Shown: positions 12,568 to 18,542 of the stretch, piece by piece
Layout: each line of letters begins with the position of its first letter
Position numbering within the stretch: the first letter of the stretch is position 1
From: CAZKYX01 sp964557125
GTDB taxonomy: Bacteria; Patescibacteriota; Microgenomatia; Levybacterales; GWA1-39-11
Direction of reading: 5' to 3'
Length of the DNA: 18,542 bases
Assembly: GCA_964557125.1 (NCBI GenBank)
Contig: CAZKYX010000022.1
Location: 1-18,542 of the forward strand
Position numbers and translations under genes: made by a program
The notes under the pieces: model-generated
What the model was told of the DNA's origin: nothing
The model's database searches: none
Seen by the model: the letters and a program-made list of their open reading frames with translations, nothing else

Positions 12568-13560
12568 ATGCCAAAAAAAGAACTCTTAATTAGTTGGGAA
12601 TCAATCTTTCGAATACTTGCAACAGGAATCGGTGTCTATCTCTTGTGGCATTTACGTTCTGTACTTCTTATTATTTTGCTTTCACTCATGCTTTCAGGAG
12701 CGCTTTACCCTATTGTAAAGTTTATCCACAAAAAACTTCCATTGTCAGTAGCATCAATTATTGCTGTGCTTGTTGTTTTTATACCCATTATTATTTTGAT
12801 AATCACCTTTATTGCGAGTTTTATTGATCAGCTTCCCTCTATTCTTGCAACACTTAATGCTATTATTCATCGCTCAGATTTAATTCCTGGGCCCCTGCGT
12901 TCTATAGATCTCACATCATATTACAAGTCAACTGGAGACTATTTGTTGCGTTCTACTGTTCAAATTACTGGATTTATTACAACCCTTTTTACGATTCTTT
13001 TCTTAAGTCTTTATATTCTTATTGATTCGAGTCATCATAAAAAAATGTTCTTGGGTTTTTTGCCAAAGGAATACAGAAGTAAAACTGAAGTTCTTTTTGG
13101 TGAAGTAATACGAATTAATGGGCACTATATCCGTGGCAACTTAATTATTTCGCTTATCTGTGGAGGAGTAGTTACAGCAGGGCTGTTAATATTAGGAGTG
13201 CCATATGCGGTTCCTCTTGGAATATTTGCGGGACTTGTGGATTTGCTTCCACTTATTGGAGCTGTCATAGGTGCTGTGCCAGCGGTTATTCTTGGATTTG
13301 CAATTTCTCCCGTTACGGGACTTCTCACTATGCTGCTTTTTATTTTGTATCAACAATTGGAAAATAACGTGTTGGCACCAAATATTTATAATAAGTTTTT
13401 AGATATATCTCCCACATTAAGCTTTGTTGCAGTTATTGTAGGAGGGTCTCTTTTTGGTATTGTTGGCGCTTTTATCGCACTTCCCATTGCTGCCAGTATC
13501 CCAACTATTATTAAATACGTAAACGACGAGCTAAGTATTACACGACCACAGACACCCTAG
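12568..13560 (+). CDS. AI-2E family (PerM/YdiK-like) membrane transporter
   Basis: The 330-residue protein matches the AI-2E_transport family: two N-terminal helices, a helix pair with FIPIIILIITF (about 71-81), a central soluble segment (about 88-130), and the conserved C-terminal block GLVDLLPLIGAVIGAVPAV (about 222-240), YQQLENNVLAPNIYNK and the final ALPIAAS helix. Members form oligomeric membrane proteins; reported roles include sodium/proton exchange and efflux, and autoinducer export is not general. The gene ends 11 nt before the FMN-binding gene, so it is probably co-transcribed with the flavin cassette. A functional link is unproven. Confidence 0.9.
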   Translation: MPKKELLISWESIFRILATGIGVYLLWHLRSVLLIILLSLMLSGALYPIVKFIHKKLPLSVASIIAVLVVFIPIIILIITFIASFIDQLPSILATLNAIIHRSDLIPGPLRSIDLTSYYKSTGDYLLRSTVQITGFITTLFTILFLSLYILIDSSHHKKMFLGFLPKEYRSKTEVLFGEVIRINGHYIRGNLIISLICGGVVTAGLLILGVPYAVPLGIFAGLVDLLPLIGAVIGAVPAVILGFAISPVTGLLTMLLFILYQQLENNVLAPNIYNKFLDISPTLSFVAVIVGGSLFGIVGAFIALPIAASIPTIIKYVNDELSITRPQTP

Positions 13561-13571
13561 CAACTCGCTTT

Positions 13572-14009
13572 ATGGAACTGAAAAAATATATTCAAATCTG
13601 CCTTATCTTGGGTATATTTTTCATTCTTGTACAAGCAAAAAATTCGACAGCATTTCCATCATCTCTCAAGCTTAGAGTTGGACCAACGCCAACAAAAGGT
13701 GTGCCGCCAAAATCAAAAAACCATGCACTTTATAAGGATGGAACGTATAAGGGAAGTGTTGAGGATGCACACTATGGACTCGTTCAAGTAGAAGCAGTGA
13801 TAAAAGATGGAAATATTGTGAGTGTTAATTTCTTGCAATACCCAAATGACAATAATACGTCGCGCTATATCAACGAATCGGCAATTCCTATTTTGAGAGA
13901 AGAAGCATTGCATGCGCAGAGCTCACAAGTAGATATCGTAACTGGAGCTTCTCATTCAAGTGAGGCTTTTAAAAAGTCTCTTGCAACAGCTCTTTCAAGC
14001 GCACGATGA
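13572..14009 (+). CDS. Exported FMN-binding-domain protein (flavinylation substrate)
   Basis: The 145-residue protein has an N-terminal signal or anchor (about 6-22, followed by a Ser/Pro-rich linker) and one FMN_bind domain (about 52-143) of the RnfG/NqrC/NosR type. Visible are YKDGTYKGSVEDAHYGLVQV (54-73) and the flavinylation motif VDIVTGASHSS (120-130). In this family the final Ser/Thr of the (S/T)GA(S/T) motif, here Ser127, carries FMN through a phosphoester bond made by ApbE. The protein probably sits outside the membrane as a single-FMN electron carrier. It follows the AI-2E gene by 11 nt and its stop overlaps the ApbE start by 4 nt (ATGA). Confidence 0.88.
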   Translation: MELKKYIQICLILGIFFILVQAKNSTAFPSSLKLRVGPTPTKGVPPKSKNHALYKDGTYKGSVEDAHYGLVQVEAVIKDGNIVSVNFLQYPNDNNTSRYINESAIPILREEALHAQSSQVDIVTGASHSSEAFKKSLATALSSAR

Positions 14010-14743
14010 AAAGTAACTCTATCATAATGGGAATGCTCGTTGAGGTTTGTATAGCGCAACAGGCGAATAAAGAAGATATTAACGAGGTGTTTGCCTACTT
14101 ACGCTCAATTGATGAGCAATTTAGTACTTATAAAAAGACAAGCGAAGTAACAAAGATAAATAGTAAGGCTTTGGAAAAAAATGACTACAGTAAGGAAATG
14201 AAAAAAGTGTTGAAAATTGGTGAAAAAACAAAAAAAGAAACGGATGGGTATTTTGATGTCTGGAACAATGGGAGGCTCGATCCTTCAGGAATTGTCAAGG
14301 GATATGCTATCAAAGCTGCGTCAGAAATTCTTAAGAAAAAAGGATACAAGAATTTTTTTGTTGAAATTGCAGGCGACATGCAAATATCAGGACTTAATGA
14401 AAATAGAAAATGGAAAGTTGGTATCAAAAATCCACTTAATTCTTCAGAGATTTTAAAAGTATTGAAAGTTTCCGGCAAAGGAATTGCAACCTCAGGGACA
14501 TACGCACGAGGAAATCATATTTATAATCCAAAAAATGAAATACTGCAGAGAGAAATTGTAAGCCTGACAGTCATAGCTAGAAATGTATTGGAGGCGGATA
14601 GAATGGCGACTGGTGCATTTGCAATGGGAAGAGGTGCGATACCATTTTTAGAAAAACTGAAAGGATTTGAGGCATTTGCCATAACAAAAGACAATAAGGG
14701 AATTGCGACAAAAGGTTTTAGGAAATATGTAATAAATAGTTAA
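14006..14743 (+). CDS. apbE: FAD:protein FMN transferase (ApbE family)
   Basis: ApbE splits FAD and attaches FMN to a Ser/Thr of partner proteins. The 245 residues carry the family blocks: LDPSGIVKGYAI (91-102), VEIAGDMQISG (119-129), ATSGTYARGNHIYNP (161-175) and ADRMATGAFAMG (197-208, where Asp198 and Thr202 are the expected metal ligands). It is short for the family, and the domain begins at once (IIMGMLVEV, 6-14) with no signal peptide or lipobox, so the enzyme looks cytosolic although its likely substrate is exported. The start is fixed by the ATGA overlap with the FMN-binding gene, which implies translational coupling. Confidence 0.88.
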   Translation: MKSNSIIMGMLVEVCIAQQANKEDINEVFAYLRSIDEQFSTYKKTSEVTKINSKALEKNDYSKEMKKVLKIGEKTKKETDGYFDVWNNGRLDPSGIVKGYAIKAASEILKKKGYKNFFVEIAGDMQISGLNENRKWKVGIKNPLNSSEILKVLKVSGKGIATSGTYARGNHIYNPKNEILQREIVSLTVIARNVLEADRMATGAFAMGRGAIPFLEKLKGFEAFAITKDNKGIATKGFRKYVINS

Positions 14744-14759
14744 ATAGCTGAATGGTTAA

Positions 14760-14777
14760 AATAGTTAGAAAACTATT
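14760..14777 (+). terminator. Hairpin between apbE and the membrane reductase gene
   Basis: AATAGTT (14760-14766), loop AGAA and AACTATT (14771-14777). An outer pair GTTAAAT (14739-14745) and ATTTAAC (14798-14804) could enlarge it. There is no T-run, so it may weaken rather than stop transcription, or be a degenerate intergenic repeat. Confidence 0.35.
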
Positions 14778-14824
14778 AGCCATATAATCATATAGCCATT
14801 TAACAGTGTAGCAAGTATGTAACT

Positions 14825-16357
14825 ATGAAGCTGATTGATCAATATTTCAATAAAATAACTATGTACAGGACAACCCTGTACTATTTAATATTCTTAGTTC
14901 TTTGCGCATTTGTATTTGGTTTTTTTGGACTTATAGCGGGAAATCCCTTTCATGTTCTTATACAGTGTCTTATTGTTATTGCGGCCTGTTGGTCATCGAA
15001 TTGGTTTTTTGCAAAGCTGTTTAAAGCATCGACAAACACAGAATCCGTTTTCATTACAGCGCTAATTCTTACTCTTATTATTCCTATTGAATTTCCCTTG
15101 AATGCAGTTTTTATAGCTTTCGCGTCAGTTATCGCAATGGCATCAAAATACTTACTAACCATTCAGAAGCAACATGTTTTTAATCCTGCAGCCATTTCAA
15201 TACTTCTGTACGCGCTCCTATTTACGGAGCAGCCAGCAACGTGGTGGATTGGAACACCGGCAATGATTGTCCCGACGGTTCTCGGCGGAGCTCTTCTTAT
15301 GCGGAAAACAAAGCGCGAGCGAATGATATTCTCATTCCTAATTTCATATCTCGCTCTTATATCTGTTGGCTCACTCGTCAGATTTGGAACCATTGATTCT
15401 TTATTAAGTACCATTCAGCTTGCAACTCTTCAGACTGCTCTTTTCTATTTTGCATTTGTGATGCTTACCGAACCCCTCACTTCCCCTGCTACCAAAAAAC
15501 TTCAAACATACTACGCTGTGCTTGTTGCATTTATCTACTCTACCCCACACCTAAGGTTATTTGGTGTTACGTACACTCCTGAGTTCTCGCTTGTAATTGG
15601 AAATATTTTTGCATATCTTATAGAACCAAGGTATCGTTTTGTTTTGACACTCAAAGAAAAGCTTCAGTTAACAAAAGATACAGTGCTTTTTAACTTTGGA
15701 AAAATTGATAGGTTTTTCTTTACCCCTGGCCAGTATTTAGAGTGGACTTTAGAACACAAAAGCCCTGATAGCAGAGGCAATAGGAGATATTTTAGCATTG
15801 CTTCATCTCCGCAAGAAGAATTGCAACTTCTCGTCAAATTCTATACTCCGTCAAGTACTTTCAAGCAGAATTTGCTGTCCCTTCCAGTTGGTGGAAAAAT
15901 AGTTGCAAGTCATTTGGCTGGTGATTTTACCCTTCCAAAAGACGTGACAAAGCCACTCGCCTTTATTGCGGGAGGCGTTGGCATAGCTCCTTTTAGAAGC
16001 ATGATAGAGGAAATAATTGAAAGACAGCATATGGTGGACATTGTTATTCTTTTCGCAAACAAAACAAAGGACGACATACTATTTGCAAAAACATTTGAAA
16101 GAGCACTTACTCTTGGGGTAAAGACAACGTATGTATTAACTGACAAGGAAAGCGTGCCGGTAGGTTTTAGGGGTGAGGTTGGACATATTGATGAAGACCG
16201 AATCAAGAAAGTAATTCCAGACTTTGCAAAGAGAACATTCTATATATCTGGTCCTCAACTTATGGTGCAGAGTTTTGAAAAGGTTCTTTCAAATGTTGGG
16301 GTTTCAAAACGAAGAACGGTTGTTGATTTCTTCCCTGGATACACTGAAACAAAATAA
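14825..16357 (+). CDS. NqrB/RnfD-like membrane domain fused to FAD/NAD(P) reductase domain
   Basis: Residues 15 to about 265 form eight to ten membrane helices with NqrB/RnfD-type features: TNTESVFITALILTLIIPI (70-88), HVFNPAAISILLYALLF (117-133) and MLTEPLTSPATKK (213-225). The SGAT flavinylation motif of true NqrB/RnfD is absent. Residues 270-510 are a ferredoxin-NADP reductase-like module: FAD-binding RRYFSIASS (320-328), pyridine-nucleotide GGVGIAPFRSMI (383-394), YISGPQLMVQSFEKVL (473-488) and the C-terminal DFFPGY (501-506). The fusion would take electrons from NAD(P)H in the cytosol and pass them across the membrane, most plausibly to the FMN protein encoded 1.2 kb upstream. It lies 81 bp after apbE. 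Confidence 0.88.
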   Translation: MKLIDQYFNKITMYRTTLYYLIFLVLCAFVFGFFGLIAGNPFHVLIQCLIVIAACWSSNWFFAKLFKASTNTESVFITALILTLIIPIEFPLNAVFIAFASVIAMASKYLLTIQKQHVFNPAAISILLYALLFTEQPATWWIGTPAMIVPTVLGGALLMRKTKRERMIFSFLISYLALISVGSLVRFGTIDSLLSTIQLATLQTALFYFAFVMLTEPLTSPATKKLQTYYAVLVAFIYSTPHLRLFGVTYTPEFSLVIGNIFAYLIEPRYRFVLTLKEKLQLTKDTVLFNFGKIDRFFFTPGQYLEWTLEHKSPDSRGNRRYFSIASSPQEELQLLVKFYTPSSTFKQNLLSLPVGGKIVASHLAGDFTLPKDVTKPLAFIAGGVGIAPFRSMIEEIIERQHMVDIVILFANKTKDDILFAKTFERALTLGVKTTYVLTDKESVPVGFRGEVGHIDEDRIKKVIPDFAKRTFYISGPQLMVQSFEKVLSNVGVSKRRTVVDFFPGYTETK

Positions 16358-16380
16358 TTTGCGTGCAAATTATTTTGTTT
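16347..16380. terminator. Perfect 16-bp inverted repeat at convergent gene ends
   Basis: AAACAAAATAATTTGC (16347-16362), GT, then its exact complement (16365-16380). It overlaps the last codons and stop of the reductase gene and precedes the end of the convergent GIY-YIG gene at 16400. The right arm ends TTATTTTGTTT, so it may terminate both genes, although it lacks an uninterrupted T-run. Confidence 0.6.
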
Positions 16381-16399
16381 GGTGATTAGTTATTGGTGA

Positions 16400-16645
16400 T
16401 TAGTGTTTGGAACTTTCAATCAAACTCACTTTTTGTTGGTGGGTTAGTTTTTTGAGCTCTGTTTCTCTTTGTGCAGCTTCCCGATTCGTTTCGAATTTTT
16501 CGAAATACTTTAAATAAACAGGTCTTCTGCTCCGTGTATACTTTGCGCCGGCTTTCCCTTTCCCATTGTGGGATAGAATTCTTTTCTCAAGGTCTATTGT
16601 TTTGCCAATATAAAATGTTTCGTCATCACATTCAAGAATATACAC
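16400..16645 (-). CDS. GIY-YIG nuclease-fold protein (YhbQ-like)
   Basis: The frame reads VYILECDDETFYIGKTIDLE near the start, then KAGAKYTRSRRPVYLKYFEKF and EAAQRETELKKLT. These are the blocks of small single-domain GIY-YIG proteins of the UPF0213/YhbQ type, which are thought to act on DNA. The first motif is complete as VYIL with YIG 12 residues later. The GTG at 16645 is the first standard start. However, family members begin with two or three residues before VYIL, and the frame stays open upstream through TYF into the 51-bp repeat, so the true start is uncertain. The frame ends at 16400, close to the convergent reductase gene. Confidence 0.8.
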   Translation of the reverse strand: MYILECDDETFYIGKTIDLEKRILSHNGKGKAGAKYTRSRRPVYLKYFEKFETNREAAQRETELKKLTHQQKVSLIESSKH

Positions 16646-16657
16646 AAAGTAAGTTAG

Positions 16658-16708
16658 GGTTGTAGGTTGCCCTCCAAGAGGACTAGCTATTTCATTGCGG
16701 CGTAGGTT
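16658..16708. repeat. 51-bp dispersed intergenic repeat, copy 2
   Basis: Same orientation as 6307-6357 and identical at 49 of 51 positions. It sits directly upstream of the GIY-YIG frame (minus strand), between it and the end of alanine racemase, and continues into a short TTTTGGGTTTTAG tract. Confidence 0.85.
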
Positions 16709-16762
16709 TTGGGTTTTAGATTTTATGATGTGTTTTTTATTTAGCTATCAGCTATTTTTCTA

Positions 16763-17893
16763 TCACCCGTTCACCGCTTCCCTCTTTGTTGATGGGTGGA
16801 GGTTGGTGAGAATAACGTAGGGAATGGTGTTGGCGAGTTTTGCAGTATTAAACACTGAATTTTTATCTAGAGTTTTGTTAGAGAATACCTCTACCTCATC
16901 GCCTTTTTTAGCATTTGTTTCGGTTACATCAATAACGGTTATATTCATACTCACCTTTCCAATAATGGGACAATATTGTTTTTTAATCTTCACAAAACCT
17001 TTGTTAGAAAGTGCTCGTGGAATTCCGTCGTTATATCCAACTGGCAGGACCGCAACTCTTCTTCTCTCTTTTGCTTCATAGGTAAAGTCATATCCAACCT
17101 TATCCCCCTTTGCCAACCATTTCACTTGTGCTATGTGGGTATGGAAAGAAAGAACTGGCAGCAATTTTGTATTTCTTCCAATTGGGTCTATTCCATAAAG
17201 ACCAATTCCGGTTCTGGAGGCGTTTCCTAACAGCCCCTGATAATTTTTTAATTCAAAAAGTCCAACTGATGAGGCAATGTGTACCCATTTCGGTTCAACT
17301 TTTTTGTTTCTCAATATTTGCTGAGCCTTTTTAAAATTAAGTATCTGCTTCTGAGTAAATGGATTTTGAGGCTTGTCAGGCATTGCTAAGTGTGACATCA
17401 GCCCCTCAATTCTTAGCTTTGCTTTTTGTGCGTAAATGGTAAGTTCTTCGATTTCACTTATTAGCATCCCTTCCCTTCCCATTCCAGTATCAACAAATAA
17501 ATGTATTTCAGCATGGGGTTGATATTTTGCAATTGCTTGGAGCATTTCTTTATCAAAAACAGCATACGAGAATGGAAGCCTTTTTGTTTTAAGACTCATT
17601 GGGGCAACATACCCCATGATGAGAATGGGGGTTTTGATATCAACGTTGAGAAGTTGGTATGCCTCGTATAGACTGTCAACGCACAAGAATGGGAGCTTTA
17701 AGGTGTCAAGAATTTTTGCAACTTCAACTATTCCGTGTCCATACGCATTACTTTTAAGAACAGGCGCAATTTTTATAGTTGGGTTGAGTCGGGAAAGATA
17801 GGAATAATTTTTTTTAAGATTCTTTGCAGAAACCAGTATTGTATTTAAGGGCTGATAGTTTCTCCTCAGAGCTTGTTGTAATGGCTTGAGCAT
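16763..17893 (-). CDS. alr: Alanine racemase
   Basis: Alr interconverts L- and D-alanine for peptidoglycan, using PLP. The 376-residue protein, normal for the family, shows the PLP-lysine motif APVLKSNAYGHG, the barrel segments HLFVDTGMGREG and GLMSHLAMPD, the RTGIGLYGIDP segment, the second-domain catalytic-tyrosine region VGYDFTYEAKERRRVAVLPVGYNDGIPR, and GKVSMNITVIDVT where most enzymes have G-R-V-x-M-D (Asn in place of Asp). I chose the ATG at 17893. A longer frame to 18079 would overlap the divergent gene and its promoter, and its extra 62 residues resemble no Alr. A TATAAT lies upstream at 17933-17928. Confidence 0.93.
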   Translation of the reverse strand: MLKPLQQALRRNYQPLNTILVSAKNLKKNYSYLSRLNPTIKIAPVLKSNAYGHGIVEVAKILDTLKLPFLCVDSLYEAYQLLNVDIKTPILIMGYVAPMSLKTKRLPFSYAVFDKEMLQAIAKYQPHAEIHLFVDTGMGREGMLISEIEELTIYAQKAKLRIEGLMSHLAMPDKPQNPFTQKQILNFKKAQQILRNKKVEPKWVHIASSVGLFELKNYQGLLGNASRTGIGLYGIDPIGRNTKLLPVLSFHTHIAQVKWLAKGDKVGYDFTYEAKERRRVAVLPVGYNDGIPRALSNKGFVKIKKQYCPIIGKVSMNITVIDVTETNAKKGDEVEVFSNKTLDKNSVFNTAKLANTIPYVILTNLHPSTKREAVNG

Positions 17894-17901
17894 AGCGTAA
17901 A

Positions 17902-17926
17902 CCTGCAAGAAAGCTGTTCCTGCAGG
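17902..17926 (-). promoter_or_regulatory. Inverted repeat at the predicted alr transcript start
   Basis: A 25-bp imperfect palindrome pairs 10 bp (one G-T) around a 5-nt loop, with CCTGCA and TGCAGG as outer arms. It spans the start predicted from the -10 box, so it may be an operator; if transcribed whole it would be a hairpin ahead of the ATG. Confidence 0.5.
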
Positions 17927-17927
17927 T

Positions 17928-17933
17928 ATTATA
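17928..17933 (-). promoter_or_regulatory. -10 box TATAAT of alr
   Basis: TATAAT on the minus strand, 34 nt before the chosen ATG, predicts a transcript start near 17921. No clear -35 or Shine-Dalgarno is visible. Confidence 0.5.
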
Positions 17934-18000
17934 CGGCTAATTTTCTTTTTTTGCTTGCTTGTTTCGAGTAGTAAGCTATTGCTAAATTTTGCGAGTTTGT

Positions 18001-18006
18001 TACGCT
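18001..18006 (+). promoter_or_regulatory. Putative leaderless -10 TACGCT of the right-edge gene
   Basis: TACGCT, GTATGT (6 nt), then the ATG at 18013. The hexamer is only a partial consensus but matches the one before 12163. Confidence 0.4.
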
Positions 18007-18012
18007 GTATGT

Positions 18013-18542
18013 ATGGAAGAAAAAGAAAAGAAGGAAGAAGTAAAGCCAGTTCTTGATCCAGCTCAGGAGGCAATTTCAAAAGCAGTGAAAGTGAGCAAGA
18101 CAGCCGATGAGTCTACCCTGCTTGATGTGCATGTTGGCAATCCCCTGAAAAAGATTACACAACTTTTGGAGGATATCAAAAAACAAAAGGCATTTTCCTT
18201 TACTCTTACCGGAAGCCTTGGGGTTATGGGCGTAGCGCTTGCCATTTCAGCATTTGGGATATTTGGAGGAAGTAAGGCGTTTTGCGATAAGGGTCGTCAA
18301 ACACACATGGGAGTATTAAAAGTGTTACAAGTTAGGGAAATTGAGCCATCTCACGTATTTTTATTTGGGGCGATAGTTGATTATTACAGAAGTTTTTTTA
18401 AGGCAAATGAGAATGATATCCACGACCGTGTGATTTTGGTAAATCAGGAAGGAAGTATTCATCTGCCATTTTCCAAAAATATAGCTTTCAATAATTTTAA
18501 CGGACAGAACGTTTTTGCCACCGGTCATTACGACTCCTGCGC
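18013..18542 (+). CDS. Single-pass membrane protein, C-terminus beyond the window (partial)
   Basis: The frame is open from ATG 18013 to the window end (176 codons). It encodes a Glu/Lys-rich cytoplasmic head (MEEKEKKEEVKPVLDP), a polar segment and one hydrophobic helix (about 61-86, ending GIFGGSKAF). An outer domain follows that is rich in beta-type residues (VLKVLQVREIEPSHVFLFGAI, HDRVILVNQEGSIHLPF). I recognise no family. It is divergent from alr with 119 bp between starts. An overlapping ATG at 18009 is out of frame, and the 18013 start is supported by the 6-nt spacing from the putative -10. Confidence 0.75.
   Translation, partial: MEEKEKKEEVKPVLDPAQEAISKAVKVSKTADESTLLDVHVGNPLKKITQLLEDIKKQKAFSFTLTGSLGVMGVALAISAFGIFGGSKAFCDKGRQTHMGVLKVLQVREIEPSHVFLFGAIVDYYRSFFKANENDIHDRVILVNQEGSIHLPFSKNIAFNNFNGQNVFATGHYDSC

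Noticed and set aside
13572..14009. TGA recoded as glycine (Gracilibacteria-type code)
   Set aside because: TGA ends several complete family-length proteins (DUF192, FMN_bind, Alr), and no gene contains an in-frame TGA.
17894..18079. 62-residue N-terminal extension of alanine racemase
   Set aside because: It overlaps the divergent gene at 18013 and both promoters, and resembles no Alr N-terminus.

Overview
The window looks like a scaffold from a low-GC bacterium with a reduced genome, most consistent with the Candidate Phyla Radiation (Patescibacteria, Parcubacteria-like). The reasons are indirect. Genes are compact and mostly lack Shine-Dalgarno sequences, and many start exactly where a -10 box would place the transcript start. 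Intergenic DNA is filled with short GTTGTAGGTT-type and palindromic repeats. The gene set (GH130/GH125, DUF192, GIY-YIG, AI-2E permease, DEAD-box helicase, a compact flavin cassette) also fits. TGA is a stop codon here, which argues against the Gracilibacteria/Absconditabacteria code. The taxon is an inference; there is no rRNA or ribosomal protein gene to test it.

Layout. 1-48 is the start of a gene running off the left edge. 49-725 holds no convincing gene, only palindromic repeats, a 74-N gap and a terminator. 726-2660 (minus) is pyruvate phosphate dikinase (PPDK), interrupted by a 100-N gap that removes its phosphohistidine domain. It is visibly GC-richer than its neighbours and has a structured leader and a tiny upstream ORF with a strong ribosome-binding site. 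2997-5379 (minus) is a mannoside pair, GH125 then GH130. A 41-bp divergent promoter leads to a DUF192 gene and a Fic-domain gene (5421-6307). 6446-8318 (minus) holds an anchored PsbP-like protein and a GT-C-like membrane protein. 8413-8919 is a nucleoside deoxyribosyltransferase-like gene. 9021-10406 is a DEAD-box helicase behind a strong promoter and a foldable leader. 10539-11462 (minus) is a zinc metalloprotease with a coiled-coil insertion. 11475-11746 contains a 133-bp rod-like palindrome. 11747-12163 (minus) is a DUF5684-like membrane protein.

12365-16357 (plus) is the most coherent functional block: a small basic membrane protein, an AI-2E-family permease, an exported FMN-binding-domain protein, an ApbE-type flavin transferase overlapping it by 4 bp, and an NqrB/RnfD-like membrane domain fused to a ferredoxin-NAD(P) reductase domain. 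The last three can be read as a minimal pathway: NAD(P)H to FAD on the cytoplasmic side, across the membrane domain, to covalently bound FMN outside. ApbE installs that FMN. 16400-17893 (minus) is a GIY-YIG protein and alanine racemase, and 18013 onward is a partial membrane protein.

Regulation. At least seven genes have a TAnnnT hexamer followed by exactly 6 nt and then ATG or GTG, so the start codon would be the first transcribed bases (leaderless mRNA). PPDK and the left-edge gene are the exceptions with Shine-Dalgarno sequences. The strongest leads are the flavin cassette, the helicase leader and the rod-like palindrome.
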